Part shown: positions 7,714-18,156 of the stretch, in pieces
Position numbering within the stretch: position 1 is the stretch's first letter
Layout: each line of letters starts with the position of its first letter
NCBI RefSeq assembly: GCF_013395055.1
Contig: NZ_CP058349.1
Span: 3,595,501-3,659,500, forward strand
Direction: 5' to 3'
Source of the DNA: Pseudomonas sp. ABC1
Lineage (GTDB): Bacteria; Pseudomonadota; Gammaproteobacteria; Pseudomonadales; Pseudomonadaceae
DNA length: 64,000 nucleotides
Program-made: the position numbers and the translations under genes
Notes under the pieces: generated by a model
What the model saw: only the letters and a program-made list of their open reading frames with translations
Database searches by the model: none
What the model was told of the DNA's origin: nothing

Positions 7714-9243
7714 CTACCGAACCGAGGCGAGGTTGGAGAAAGCGGCGGCGAGCCACTGCTGGACGCCGGCCATGCCGGCCTGCGAGGTGTCGAGCACGGT
7801 CTGCGGGTACAGCCCCAAGCCGATCAGCAGCACCGCCAGCAGCAGCACCATGCTCAGCTCCCGCGCATCCAGCCCTGGCAGGGCGCCTTCGGCCTTGACC
7901 GGGCCGAAGTGGGCGCGGTGCACCATGATCAGCGAGTAGACCGAGGAGAACACCAGGCCGAAGGTAGCGATGACGACGATCCAGGGGTTGCTGGCGAAGG
8001 TGCCGAACAGGATCAGGAACTCGCCGATGAAGTTGCCGGTGCCCGGCAGGCCCAGCGAGGCGGCGGCGAAGAACAGGCTCAGGGCCGGCAGCCAGGGCAG
8101 GCGTGACCAGAGTCCACCCATCTCGCGCATGTCGCGGGTGTGCAGGCGCTCGTAGAGCTGGCCGCAGAGGATGAACAGGGCTGCCGCCGACAGGCCGTGG
8201 GCGACCATCTGTACCACCGCGCCCTGCAGCGCCAGTTCGCTGCCGGAGTAGATGGCGATCAGGATGAAACCCATGTGCGACACGCTGGAGTAGGCCACCA
8301 GGCGTTTGATGTCGGTCTGCGCGAAGGCCAGGATGGCGCCGTAGAAGATGCCGATCAGGCCCAGCGTCATGGCGATCGGTGCGAACTCAGCCGAGGCGTC
8401 GGGGAACAGCGGCAGGGCGAAGCGCAGCAGGCCGTAGGCGGCGGTCTTCAACAGGATACCGGCCAGGTCCACCGAGCCGGCGGTGGGCGCCTGGGCGTGG
8501 GCGTCCGGTAGCCAGGAGTGCACCGGCACCACTGGCAGCTTGACGGCGAAGGCGATGAAGAAACCGAGCATCAGCAGGTATTCCACACCGGCCGGCAACT
8601 GCGCCTTGAGCAGCAGTTCGTAGTCGAAGGTCAGCACGCCGGTGGTGTTGTAGTTGACCAGCACCAGGCCGAGGATGGCCACCAGCATGATCAGGCCGCT
8701 GGCCTGGGTGAAGATGAAGAACTTGGTGGCGGCGTAGATGCGCGTGCGCTTGCCGTCGTCCGAGCTGTGGCCCCAGAGCGCGATGAGGAAGTACATCGGC
8801 ACCAGCATCACTTCCCAGAAGAAGAAGAACAGGAACAGGTCCAGCGCCAGGAACACACCGACCACACCGGCCAGGATCCACATCAGGTTGAGGTGGAAGA
8901 AGCCCACATGACGCTGGATTTCCTTCCACGAGCAGAGCACCGAGAGCAGTCCGAGCAGCCCGGTGAGCAGGATCATCAGTAGCGACAGGCCGTCCAGCGC
9001 CAGGTGCACGTTGATGCCGAAGCGTTCGATCCAGGGGCGTTTGAACTCCACCACCCAGGCGATATCGCCGGGGCTGGGTGCCAGGCTGTAGTCGCCGGTG
9101 GCCCACAGCCACAGGCTGCTGCCGAGCAGGGCGGCCATGGATGCCAGCGCGATCCAGCGTGGCAGCAGGTTGTCGAAGCGCTCGGCGAGCAGGCAGAGCA
9201 GGCCGCCGATAAGAGGAATCAGGATTAACCAGGGCAGAATCAC
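7714..9243 (-). CDS. nuoM: NADH-quinone oxidoreductase subunit M
   Basis: A 509-aa antiporter-like subunit of complex I with about 14 transmembrane helices. Conserved features: FFFWEVMLVPMYFLIALWG with the functional Glu at about residue 145, AVKLPVVPVHSWLPDAHAQA near 235, and VAYSSVSHMGFILIAIYSG near 325. It pumps protons in the membrane arm next to NuoL and NuoN. nuoL ends 18 bp upstream and nuoN begins 7 bp downstream. Confidence 0.97.
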   Translation of the reverse strand: MILPWLILIPLIGGLLCLLAERFDNLLPRWIALASMAALLGSSLWLWATGDYSLAPSPGDIAWVVEFKRPWIERFGINVHLALDGLSLLMILLTGLLGLLSVLCSWKEIQRHVGFFHLNLMWILAGVVGVFLALDLFLFFFFWEVMLVPMYFLIALWGHSSDDGKRTRIYAATKFFIFTQASGLIMLVAILGLVLVNYNTTGVLTFDYELLLKAQLPAGVEYLLMLGFFIAFAVKLPVVPVHSWLPDAHAQAPTAGSVDLAGILLKTAAYGLLRFALPLFPDASAEFAPIAMTLGLIGIFYGAILAFAQTDIKRLVAYSSVSHMGFILIAIYSGSELALQGAVVQMVAHGLSAAALFILCGQLYERLHTRDMREMGGLWSRLPWLPALSLFFAAASLGLPGTGNFIGEFLILFGTFASNPWIVVIATFGLVFSSVYSLIMVHRAHFGPVKAEGALPGLDARELSMVLLLAVLLIGLGLYPQTVLDTSQAGMAGVQQWLAAAFSNLASVR

Positions 9244-9261
9244 GGTCTGGGTTCCTCGGGG

Positions 9262-11106
9262 TCAGATCAGGACGATGGCGAGCAGCAAGACCGCCCCGCC
9301 GACGATGGACAGGGCATACCAGCGCAACTGACCGGTTTCGCTGCTGCGGCTCAGTTCGTGTCCGCCGCGCACCAGGCGCGGGATCAGTCCGATGGTGCGG
9401 TCGATCGGGTCACGCGCGAGCAGCCGGCAGAGCAGCAGGTAGGGTTGTACGAACAGCTTGTCGTAGAGCCAGTCGAAGCCCCAGGCGGCGAACCACCAGG
9501 CGCCGAGCAGGCGTCCCGGTGCGCTTTGCGCGATGGCCGTGACCAGGCGCCGCTTGCCGAGGAACAGCAGCGCGGCAAGCAGGATGCCGGCCAGGGCGAT
9601 GGCGCCGGAGGCGATTTCCAGGCTGTGCTTGGCCTCGCCACCGGCATGGCCAACGCTCTGCGGCAGCACGTCGGCCAGTGGTGGGGTGATCCACGCGCCG
9701 ATGAAGGTCGAAAGCACGATCAGTACGGCCAGCGGCAGGTTGTGCGCCAGGCCATGGCCGGCGTGGGCCTCGGTCTTCTGCTCGCCGTGGAAGGCGATGA
9801 AGATCAGCCGGAACGTGTAGATGGAGGTCAGGAAGGCACCCGCCAGGCCGGCGTAGAGCAGGCCCGCGTGGCCGCTGGCGAAGGCTTCCCAGAGAATCTC
9901 GTCCTTGGAGTAGAAGCCCGCGGTGATCAGCGGCAGTGCTGCCAGGGCCGAGCCACCGACGATGAAGCTGGCGTAGGCCAGTGGCAGTTTCTTCCACAGC
10001 CCGCCCATCTTGAAGATGTTCTGCTCGTGGTGGCAGGCGTTGATCACCGCGCCGGAGGCGAGGAACAGCAGCGCCTTGAAGAAGGCGTGGGTCATCAGGT
10101 GGAAGATCGCCGCGTCCCAGGCACCGACGCCAAGGGCGAGGAACATGTAGCCGATCTGGCTCATGGTCGAGTAGGCGAGGATGCGCTTGATGTCGGTCTG
10201 TACCAGCGCGGCGAAGCCGGCCAGTACCAGGGTCACGCCACCGACGATACCAACCAGCTCCAGCACGTCCGGTGCCAGCAGGAACAGACCGTGGGTACGG
10301 GCGATCAGGTAGACACCGGCGGTGACCATGGTCGCCGCGTGAATCAGTGCCGAGACCGGTGTCGGGCCGGCCATGGCGTCGGCCAGCCAGGTCTGCAGGG
10401 GCAGTTGCGCCGACTTGCCGACCGCGCCGCCGAGCAGCGCCAGGGCCGCCAGGGTGATCCACAGGTCGCCGCTGGCGAATTTCTGCGGTGCCAGTGCCAG
10501 CAGTTGCTGGATGTTCAGGGTGCCGAGCTGGACGAACAGGATGAACAGGCCGAAGGCCATCAGCACGTCGCCGACGCGGGTGACGATAAAGGCCTTGAGC
10601 GCCGCGTTACCGTTCTTGCGTTCGGAGAAGTAGAAGCCGATCAGCAGGTAGGAACACAGCCCCACGCCTTCCCAGCCGAAGTACAGCAGCAGCAGGTTAT
10701 CGCCGAGTACCAGCAGCAACATGCTGAAGATGAACAGGTTGGTGTAGGCGAAGAAGCGCGAGTAACCGGCTTCGCCGCGCATGTACCAACTGGCGAACAG
10801 GTGGATCAGGAAGCCGACGCCGGTGACCACGCCGAGCATGGTCACCGACAGGCCATCCAGGTGCAGGCCGAAGGTGGCTTGCAGGCCGGCGACGTCCAGC
10901 CACTGCCAGAGCACCTGGGAGAACACGCCGTTCTCCGGTGGCGTGCCGAGGAACGCGTGGATCGCCCAGGCGGCGGTCAGGGCGCTCAGGCCGACGCTGC
11001 CACAGCCGATCGCGGCGCTGGCGTTCTCCGACAGGCGCCCGCGCGAGAAGGCCAGGATCGCCCAGCCGAGCAGGGGAAAGACCAGGGTCAGGAATAACAG
11101 GTTCAT
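9262..11106 (-). CDS. nuoL: NADH-quinone oxidoreductase subunit L
   Basis: A 614-aa subunit at the far end of the complex I membrane arm, containing 14 antiporter-type helices and the long C-terminal lateral helix plus anchor that distinguish NuoL from NuoM and NuoN. Conserved sites include FFGWEGVGLCSYLLIGF-type sequence (here LYFGWEGVGLCSYLLIGFYF) near residue 140, GAVGKSAQLPLQTWLADAMA near 225 and ILAYSTMSQIGYMFLALG near 310. Its ATG overlaps the nuoK stop (ATGA at 11103-11106), a sign of translational coupling. Confidence 0.97.
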   Translation of the reverse strand: MNLLFLTLVFPLLGWAILAFSRGRLSENASAAIGCGSVGLSALTAAWAIHAFLGTPPENGVFSQVLWQWLDVAGLQATFGLHLDGLSVTMLGVVTGVGFLIHLFASWYMRGEAGYSRFFAYTNLFIFSMLLLVLGDNLLLLYFGWEGVGLCSYLLIGFYFSERKNGNAALKAFIVTRVGDVLMAFGLFILFVQLGTLNIQQLLALAPQKFASGDLWITLAALALLGGAVGKSAQLPLQTWLADAMAGPTPVSALIHAATMVTAGVYLIARTHGLFLLAPDVLELVGIVGGVTLVLAGFAALVQTDIKRILAYSTMSQIGYMFLALGVGAWDAAIFHLMTHAFFKALLFLASGAVINACHHEQNIFKMGGLWKKLPLAYASFIVGGSALAALPLITAGFYSKDEILWEAFASGHAGLLYAGLAGAFLTSIYTFRLIFIAFHGEQKTEAHAGHGLAHNLPLAVLIVLSTFIGAWITPPLADVLPQSVGHAGGEAKHSLEIASGAIALAGILLAALLFLGKRRLVTAIAQSAPGRLLGAWWFAAWGFDWLYDKLFVQPYLLLCRLLARDPIDRTIGLIPRLVRGGHELSRSSETGQLRWYALSIVGGAVLLLAIVLI

Positions 11107-11411
11107 CCTTTCATCTCGCTGGCGGCGTCAACGTCGAGGGTGTGGAAGCGGCGATACAGTTGCAGCAGGATCGCCAGGCCGATGGCGGCCTCGGCGGCGG
11201 CCAGGGTGATGACCAGGATGAACATCACCTGGCCGTCAGGCTGCTGCCAGCGGCTGCCGGCGACGACGAACGCCAGGCCGGCGGCGTTCATCATGATTTC
11301 CAGGCTCATCAGCATGAACAGGATATTGCGCCGTACCATCAGGCCGACCAGGCCGAGGCAGAACAGGATGGCGGCGACGGCGAGGCCGTGTTCCATTGGA
11401 ATCGCGTGCAT
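11103..11411 (-). CDS. nuoK: NADH-quinone oxidoreductase subunit K
   Basis: A 102-aa subunit with three transmembrane helices and the two conserved membrane Glu residues (in LMSLEIMMNA and AAAEAAIGLA) that lie on the proton path. The start MHAIPMEHGLAVAAILF at 11411 matches the usual length of about 100 aa; the open frame runs further upstream into nuoJ but encodes nothing family-like there. The ATG is 4 bp after the nuoJ stop and the stop overlaps nuoL. Confidence 0.96.
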   Translation of the reverse strand: MHAIPMEHGLAVAAILFCLGLVGLMVRRNILFMLMSLEIMMNAAGLAFVVAGSRWQQPDGQVMFILVITLAAAEAAIGLAILLQLYRRFHTLDVDAASEMKG

Positions 11412-11415
11412 GGCG

Positions 11416-11916
11416 TCAGTCCTTCGCTTCGTGGCGGCCGAGGTGGTAGGCCGAGACCAGTGCCGCCAGCAGCAGCATCGAGGCCAGCTCCACCGCCAGC
11501 AGGTAGGGGCCGAACAGGGACACGCCGACCGCCTTGGCATCGACCGTGGCCAGCCCCAGCGGGGCCTGGGTGGGTTCGGCGAACAGCGCCCAGAGCAACT
11601 GCCCGAGCAGCGTCGCGGCGAGGATCGACGGGCCGGTCCAGGCGCCGGGTGCCAACCAGGCGCGCTCCTGCTCGGCCACCTGCGGGCCTAGGTTGAGCAT
11701 CATCACCACGAACACGAACAGCACCATGATGGCGCCGGCGTAGACGATCACTTCCAGCGCGCCGGCAAAGGGCGCGCCGAGGCTGAAGAAGCACATGGCC
11801 ACTGCCAGCAGCGAGATCACCAGGTAGAGCAGGGCGTGTACCGGGTTGGTACCAGTGATCACGCGCAGCGTGGACACCACGGCGACCCCGGAGGAAAAGT
11901 AGAAGGCGAATTCCAT
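11416..11916 (-). CDS. nuoJ: NADH-quinone oxidoreductase subunit J
   Basis: A 166-aa subunit with five transmembrane helices. The conserved helix 3 is visible as LEVIVYAGAIMVLFVFVVMM, which contains the pi-bulge region involved in coupling quinone reduction to proton pumping. NPVHALLYLVISLLAVAM precedes it. It is 43 bp downstream of nuoI and 4 bp upstream of nuoK. Confidence 0.96.
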   Translation of the reverse strand: MEFAFYFSSGVAVVSTLRVITGTNPVHALLYLVISLLAVAMCFFSLGAPFAGALEVIVYAGAIMVLFVFVVMMLNLGPQVAEQERAWLAPGAWTGPSILAATLLGQLLWALFAEPTQAPLGLATVDAKAVGVSLFGPYLLAVELASMLLLAALVSAYHLGRHEAKD

Positions 11917-11959
11917 GTTCAGCTCCTCGCGGCCGGGCAGGCCAGGACAGGCAAGGCAT

Positions 11960-12508
<549 letters not shown>

Positions 12509-12520
12509 GTGCGTATCTCC

Positions 12521-13516
12521 TTACTGGGCCGCGGCCAGCACCAGGGCGCCGGTCACCAGCAGGTTGAGCAGGGTCAGCGGCAGGCAGAACTTCCAGCCGA
12601 AGGCCATCACCTGGTCGTAGCGCGGCCTGGGCAGCGAGGCGCGCAGCAGGATGAAGAACATGATGAAAGCGCCGGTCTTCAACGCGAACCAGAAGAACGA
12701 CAGCCAGGGCAGGGTGTCGAGGAACGGTCCGTGCCAGCCGCCGAAGAACAGCGTGGTCAGCAGCGAGGACACCAGCACGATGCCGATGTATTCACCGACG
12801 AAGAACATGCCCCATTTCATCCCGGCGTATTCGATGTGGTAGCCGTCGGCGATTTCCTGCTCGGCTTCCGGTTGGTCGAACGGGTGACGGTGGGTCACCG
12901 CCACGCCGGCGATCAGGAAGGTGCAGAAGCCGAGGAACTGCGGGATGACGAACCACAGGTTCTGTTGCTGGTACTCGACGATGTCGCGCATGTTGAACGA
13001 ACCGACCTGGGCGACGATGCCCATCAGCGACAGTCCGAGGAACACTTCGTAGGACACCGTCTGTGCCGAGGCGCGCAGGCTGCCGAGCAGGGCGAACTTG
13101 TTGTTGCTCGCCCAGCCGGCGAACAGTACCGCATAGACCGTCAGGCCGGCCATGGCGAAGAAGAACAGCAGGCCGATGTTCAGGTCGGCGACGCCCCAGG
13201 TCGGTGTGATCGGCACCACGGCGAAGGCGATCAGCAGCGAGCTCATGGCGATCACCGGCGCCAGGGTGAAGATCAGCTTGTCGGCGAAGGGCGGCGTCCA
13301 GTCTTCCTTGAAGAACATCTTCAGCATGTCCGCGCCGAGCTGGAACATGCCGAACGGGCCGACCCGGTTGGGGCCGTAGCGATCCTGCCAGAGACCCAGC
13401 AGGCGCCGTTCGACGAAGCTCAGCAGGGCGCCGCTGACCACCACCACCAGCATGATGACGATGGCCTTGAGCACGGCGACGATGATGTCGATCACTTCGG
13501 GTGTCAGCCAGCTCAT
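12521..13516 (-). CDS. nuoH: NADH-quinone oxidoreductase subunit H
   Basis: A 331-aa membrane subunit with eight or nine helices that forms the quinone chamber floor. Conserved blocks: RRLLGLWQDRYGPNRVGPFG near residue 45, DLNIGLLFFFAM near 110, SLRASAQTVSYEVFLGLSLM near 150 and FDQPEAEQEIADGYHIEYAG near 215, containing the charged residues of the quinone-site loop. The start overlaps the nuoG stop by 4 bp (13513-13516). Confidence 0.97.
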   Translation of the reverse strand: MSWLTPEVIDIIVAVLKAIVIMLVVVVSGALLSFVERRLLGLWQDRYGPNRVGPFGMFQLGADMLKMFFKEDWTPPFADKLIFTLAPVIAMSSLLIAFAVVPITPTWGVADLNIGLLFFFAMAGLTVYAVLFAGWASNNKFALLGSLRASAQTVSYEVFLGLSLMGIVAQVGSFNMRDIVEYQQQNLWFVIPQFLGFCTFLIAGVAVTHRHPFDQPEAEQEIADGYHIEYAGMKWGMFFVGEYIGIVLVSSLLTTLFFGGWHGPFLDTLPWLSFFWFALKTGAFIMFFILLRASLPRPRYDQVMAFGWKFCLPLTLLNLLVTGALVLAAAQ

Positions 13517-16239
13517 GCGCTTGCCTCCTGCAGGCGTGTGACCCGCGCGCCGTTGAAGGCGGCGGGAATGCCGTCGAAGCCCTGGGGCAGGCCGACCAGG
13601 CCGGGTGCCAGGTCATCAAGGATATGCAGCGGCAGGCGCAGCGCCTGGCCGTCGATCTCCAGCTCCAGCAGGCTGCCTTCGTCCACATGCAGGCGTTCGG
13701 CGTCCTCGCGGCCCAGGGCGGCATAGCTCTGCGGGATACGCTGGCGCACCGGCGCTGCCCGCGACGAGTTTTCCTCGCTGCCGAACAGGTGGTGCAGCGG
13801 CACCGCGCGCCATTGTCCGGGCAGGCTGGCCTCGGCGGCGGGCACCGCGAACCAGTCCAGCCGGTCGGCGGCTTCCAGCAGGCGCACGCCGGGGTCGCCG
13901 GCGCGCAGGTGTCCACCGACTTCGTCCTGGAACTTGTTCCAGGCCTGTGGCGAGTTCCAGCCTGGCGACCAGGCGAACGGAATCTGCTGGCGGTCTTCCA
14001 CCGAGCCCGCATACCCCTCCATGGAGAAGGCGAAGGCCGAGTCCTGATCCTGTGGCTGGCGCGGCTCGTGCACGCTGATATTGGCGCGCATCGAGGTGCG
14101 GCCGCTGTAGCGGTGCGGCTCGCGGGCCAGCTTCAAGCCCTTGATGCGGAAGCCGGCCTTGGGCGCGGCATCGCGGATACCGGCCAGCAGCGGCTGGCTG
14201 GCGGCGCAGGCTTCGGTGACCTGGTCGAGCAGGGTCCAGTCCAGCGGTTGGCCGAGGCGGGTGGCGTGCAGTGCATGCAGCCAGCGCCAGCCTTCGCGGA
14301 TGAGGATTTCGCCGTCGTAATAGGACGGTTCGAACACTTGGAAGAAGCGTTGTGCACGGCCTTCCTGGCTGACCAGGGTGCCGTCGCCTTCGGCGAAGCT
14401 GGCCACCGGCAGCAGCAGGTCGGCCTTGGCGCTGGTCTCGGTGTACTGGTGATCGGCGACTACCACGGCCTTGGCGGTGTCCAGGGCGGCATCCACCCGG
14501 CTGCGCGGCGCGCGGCGGTAGAGGTCGTTCTCCAGCACCAGTACGGCATCGGCCTGGGCACTGGCGAGGGCGTCGAGGGCGGCATCCAGGGAGTGGTCGC
14601 GGCGTTCGTCGTCCAGCAGCAGGGTCAGCCCCAGGCTGTTGGCTTCCGGTGCCACCAGGCTGATGGAGCCTTGCTTGCCGTGTTTTTTCAGCGCCTTGGA
14701 GATGTTGCTTGCCGCTTCGATCAGCGCCGGGCTGCCGAGGGAGGCACCGGCGACGATCAGCGGGCGCTGGCCAGCCAGCAGGGCTTCGGCGATGCGCTGT
14801 GCGAGCTGGGCGGCTTCGCTTTCCAGCCCGGCCACGGCCGGGGCTTCGGCGTCGATGGCGTGGGCCACGGCGAAGCCGAGGCGGGCCAGGTCGTCCGGCG
14901 CAGCGTGTACCGACTGCTCGGCGATGTCATCGAGGCGGGTGGCGGCCAGGCTGGCAATGAATACCGGGTTGAGTGCGCCTTGGGCTACGTTCTGCACAGC
15001 GGCCTGGTGCCAGTCCTGGATCTTCGCCCCGGCAGCGATTTCGGTGGCCTTGCCACGGGCGGCCTGGCGCACGGCCAGGGCGATGCGGGCGGCGGTCTGG
15101 GTCAGGTCTTCACCGAGGATGAAGACCGCGTCATGGGCTTCGATCTCGCGGATCGACGGCGTCGGCAGCGGGCCGTCGCGCAATACGTCGCGGATGCGTT
15201 TCAGCACCGACAGCTCGCTGGCGGCGATACCCGAGTAGAAGTGCTCGGCACCGACCAGTTCGCGCAGGGCGAAGTTGCTTTCCAGGCTGGCGCGGGGCGA
15301 GCCGATGCCGATCAGGCGGCGGCCCTGGAACAGTTCGTTGGCGCGGTCGAGAGCGGCGTCGACGCCGATCTTTTCCCCGCTCGGTTGCAGCAGCGGCTGG
15401 CGCGGACGGTCTTCGCGGTTGACGTAGCCATAGCCGAAGCGGCCACGGTCGCAGAGGAAGTAGTGGTTGACCGAGCCGTTGAAGCGGTTCTCGATACGGC
15501 GGATTTCGCCATAGCGCTCGCCGGGGCTGATGTTGCAGCCGCTGGAGCAGCCATGGCAGATGCTCGGAGCGAACTGCATGTCCCACTTGCGGTTGTAGCG
15601 CTCGGAGTGGGTCTTGTCGGTGAATACCCCGGTGGGGCAGACCTCGACCAGGTTGCCGGAGAACTCGCTCTCCAGCACGCCATCCTCGACGCGGCCGAAG
15701 TAGACGTTGTCATGGGCACCGTAGACGCCCAGGTCGGTGCCGCCGGCGTAGTCCTTGTAGTAGCGCACGCAGCGGTAGCAGGCGATGCAGCGGTTCATCT
15801 CGTGGGAAATGAACGGGCCGAGTTCCTGGTTCTGGTGGGTGCGCTTGCTGAAGCGGTAGCGACGGCGGTTGTGGCCGGTCATCACCGTCATGTCCTGCAG
15901 GTGGCAGTGGCCGCCTTCCTCGCACACCGGGCAGTCGTGCGGGTGGTTGGTCATCAGCCACTCGACGACGCTGGCGCGGAACGCCTTGGCTTCCTCGTCC
16001 TCGATGGAGATCCAGCTCTTGTCGGTGGCCGGGGTCATGCAGGACATGACCAGGCGCCCGCGGGTGTCGTTCTCGTCCGTGTACTGCTTGACCGCGCACT
16101 GGCGGCAGGCGCCGACGCTGCCCAGCGCCGGGTGCCAGCAGAAGTAGGGCACATCGAGGCCGAGGGAGAGGCAGGCTTGCAGCAGGTTGTCCGCCCCATC
16201 GACTTCGTATTGTTTGCCGTCTATATGGATAGTGGCCAT
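13513..16239 (-). CDS. nuoG: NADH-quinone oxidoreductase subunit G
   Basis: A 908-aa iron-sulfur subunit of the peripheral arm. The N-terminal 220 residues carry the 2Fe-2S site (CWHPALGSVGACRQCAVKQY and nearby Cys), a His/Cys site in CPVCEEGGHCHLQD and a 4Fe-4S site in CIACYRCVRYY with a downstream CPTGVFTDK. A further cluster motif CHGCSSGCNI near residue 230 is the extra N7-type site found in many bacterial NuoG. The rest is a molybdopterin-oxidoreductase-like domain that has lost cofactor function in this family. The length is typical of gammaproteobacteria. Confidence 0.97.
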   Translation of the reverse strand: MATIHIDGKQYEVDGADNLLQACLSLGLDVPYFCWHPALGSVGACRQCAVKQYTDENDTRGRLVMSCMTPATDKSWISIEDEEAKAFRASVVEWLMTNHPHDCPVCEEGGHCHLQDMTVMTGHNRRRYRFSKRTHQNQELGPFISHEMNRCIACYRCVRYYKDYAGGTDLGVYGAHDNVYFGRVEDGVLESEFSGNLVEVCPTGVFTDKTHSERYNRKWDMQFAPSICHGCSSGCNISPGERYGEIRRIENRFNGSVNHYFLCDRGRFGYGYVNREDRPRQPLLQPSGEKIGVDAALDRANELFQGRRLIGIGSPRASLESNFALRELVGAEHFYSGIAASELSVLKRIRDVLRDGPLPTPSIREIEAHDAVFILGEDLTQTAARIALAVRQAARGKATEIAAGAKIQDWHQAAVQNVAQGALNPVFIASLAATRLDDIAEQSVHAAPDDLARLGFAVAHAIDAEAPAVAGLESEAAQLAQRIAEALLAGQRPLIVAGASLGSPALIEAASNISKALKKHGKQGSISLVAPEANSLGLTLLLDDERRDHSLDAALDALASAQADAVLVLENDLYRRAPRSRVDAALDTAKAVVVADHQYTETSAKADLLLPVASFAEGDGTLVSQEGRAQRFFQVFEPSYYDGEILIREGWRWLHALHATRLGQPLDWTLLDQVTEACAASQPLLAGIRDAAPKAGFRIKGLKLAREPHRYSGRTSMRANISVHEPRQPQDQDSAFAFSMEGYAGSVEDRQQIPFAWSPGWNSPQAWNKFQDEVGGHLRAGDPGVRLLEAADRLDWFAVPAAEASLPGQWRAVPLHHLFGSEENSSRAAPVRQRIPQSYAALGREDAERLHVDEGSLLELEIDGQALRLPLHILDDLAPGLVGLPQGFDGIPAAFNGARVTRLQEASA

Positions 16240-16307
16240 TTCTTCAGTCTTCGTTTGCCCGCCCGAAGGCGGACTTGGCTAAGGGAATTCCTGTCGTACG
16301 GGCGGCT

Positions 16308-17657
16308 TCAGCCCGCCATGGCCGGGGTGCGGGGCGTATTCGCCTCTGCTGCCACACCGGCCTCGAATTCTTCACGGAAATACTTGATCGCACTGCCCAG
16401 TGGCTCCACCGCGCCGGGCGCGTGGGCGCAGAAGGTCTTGCCTGGGCCGAGGAAGTTGACCAGCCCGAGCAGGGTGTCGATGTCCTCGCGGGTGCCTTGC
16501 TTGCGCTCCAGGGCGCGCAGCATCTTCACGCTCCAGGGCAGACCGTCGCGGCATGGCGTGCACCAGCCGCAGGACTCGCGGGCGAAGAACTCTTCCATGT
16601 TGCGCAACAGCGACACCATGTTGATCGAGTCGTCCACCGCCAGCGCCAGGCCGGTGCCCATGCGCGTGCCGACCTTGCCGATACCGCCGGCGTACATCTG
16701 CGCTTCCAGGTGTTCGGGCAGCAGGAAGCCGGTGCCGGCACCGCCGGGCTGCCAGGCCTTGAGCCGGTAGCCGTCGCGCATGCCGCCGGCGTAGTCCTCG
16801 AACAGCTCGCGGGCGGTGATACCGAAGGGCAGCTCCCAGATGCCGGGGTTCTTCACCTTGCCGGAGAAGCCCATCAGCTTGGTGCCGTGGTCGTCGCTGC
16901 CTTCGCGGGCGAGGGATTTGTACCAGTCGACGCCGTGGGCGACGATGGCGGGCACGTTGCACAGGGTCTCGACGTTGTTGACGCAGGTCGGCTTGCCCCA
17001 GACGCCGACGGCGGCGGGGAAGGGCGGCTTGGCGCGCGGGTTGGCGCGGCGCCCTTCCAGCGAGTTGATCAGCGCGGTTTCTTCGCCGCAGATATAGCGG
17101 CCGGCGCCGGTGTGCACGAACAGTTCGAAGTCGAAGCCGCTGCCGAGGATGTTCTTGCCCAGCAGGCCGGCGGCCTTGGCTTCATCGATGGCGCGGTTGA
17201 GGTTGCGCGCCGCGTCGACATATTCGCCACGCAGGAAGATGTAGCCGCGATAGGCCTTGAGCGCGCGGGCGCTGATCAGCATGCCTTCCACCAGCAGGTG
17301 CGGCAGTTGCTCCATCAGCAGCCGGTCCTTCCAGGTGTTCGGCTCCATTTCGTCCGCGTTGCACAGCAGGTAGCGGATGTTCAGCGATTCGTCCTGGGGC
17401 ATCAGGCCCCACTTCACGCCCGTGGGGAAGCCGGCGCCGCCACGGCCCTTGAGGCCGGCGTCCTTGACCTGCTGGACGATCTCGGCCTGGGCCATTTCGG
17501 TCAGCGCCTTGCGCGCGGCGGCGTAACCGTTCTTCGCCTGGTATTCGTCGAGCCAGATCGGCTGGCCGTCGTCGCGCAGGCGCCAGGTCAGCGGGTGGCT
17601 TTCTTCGGCGCGGGCGATGCGGTTGATCGGGCCGATGGATGACAGGGCGCGGCTCAT
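16308..17657 (-). CDS. nuoF: NADH-quinone oxidoreductase subunit F (NADH and FMN site)
   Basis: A 449-aa subunit where NADH is oxidised. The glycine-rich GRGGAGFPTGVKWG near residue 70 and CGEETALINSLEG near 190 bind NADH and FMN; ESCGWCTPCRDG near 365 binds the N3 4Fe-4S cluster. The ATG at 17657 overlaps the nuoE stop by the ATGA pattern; the frame stays open upstream through nuoE without family-like sequence. A 68-bp gap separates it from nuoG. Confidence 0.97.
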   Translation of the reverse strand: MSRALSSIGPINRIARAEESHPLTWRLRDDGQPIWLDEYQAKNGYAAARKALTEMAQAEIVQQVKDAGLKGRGGAGFPTGVKWGLMPQDESLNIRYLLCNADEMEPNTWKDRLLMEQLPHLLVEGMLISARALKAYRGYIFLRGEYVDAARNLNRAIDEAKAAGLLGKNILGSGFDFELFVHTGAGRYICGEETALINSLEGRRANPRAKPPFPAAVGVWGKPTCVNNVETLCNVPAIVAHGVDWYKSLAREGSDDHGTKLMGFSGKVKNPGIWELPFGITARELFEDYAGGMRDGYRLKAWQPGGAGTGFLLPEHLEAQMYAGGIGKVGTRMGTGLALAVDDSINMVSLLRNMEEFFARESCGWCTPCRDGLPWSVKMLRALERKQGTREDIDTLLGLVNFLGPGKTFCAHAPGAVEPLGSAIKYFREEFEAGVAAEANTPRTPAMAG

Positions 17658-18154
17658 GGGTAGGCCTCCAGCAGGGCGGCGACGCCATCGGCACGCACAT
17701 CGCCGAAGGTGTCGTCGTCGATCATCAGCGCCGGAGCCTTGTCGCAGTTGCCCAGGCAGCACACGGGCAGCAGGGTGAAACGACCGTCGGCACTGGTCTG
17801 GCCGGGGGCGATGCCGAGCTGCTTCTGGATGCTTTCGAGTATGCTCTCGTGACCGCCGATGTAGCAGGTCATGCTGTCGCACACGCGGATCACGTGGCGG
17901 CCAACCGGCTGGCGGAAGATCTGGCTGTAGAAGGTGGCCACGCCCTCCACGTCGCTGGCGGGAATGCCGAGGACCGTGCCGATGGCATCGGCGGCGCCGT
18001 CCGGCACCCAGCCACGGGCCTTCTGCACGATCTTCAGCGCTTCGATGCTCGCCGCACGCGAGTCTTCGTAGTGGTGCATTTCATGTTCGATGGCCGAGCG
18101 CTCGCTGTCGCTGAGGGTGAAGCGGTCGGTCTTGATGAGAGTGTCTGTACTCAT
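17654..18154 (-). CDS. nuoE: NADH-quinone oxidoreductase subunit E
   Basis: A 166-aa thioredoxin-fold subunit with the four Cys of the N1a 2Fe-2S cluster: CDSMTC near residue 92 and CLGNC near 133. The N-terminal helical bundle has the typical SAIEHEMHHYEDSRAASIEA. ATG 18154 is 2 bp past the nuoCD stop. An open frame continues upstream but it lies inside nuoCD. Confidence 0.96.
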   Translation of the reverse strand: MSTDTLIKTDRFTLSDSERSAIEHEMHHYEDSRAASIEALKIVQKARGWVPDGAADAIGTVLGIPASDVEGVATFYSQIFRQPVGRHVIRVCDSMTCYIGGHESILESIQKQLGIAPGQTSADGRFTLLPVCCLGNCDKAPALMIDDDTFGDVRADGVAALLEAYP

Positions 18155-18156
18155 GA

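Noticed and set aside
13501..16770. A 1089-codon open frame on the plus strand, opposite nuoG/nuoF
   Set aside because: It is antisense to clear complex I genes and its translation is the Ala/Gly/Val/Gln-rich low-complexity kind expected from high-GC antisense frames; no domain is visible.
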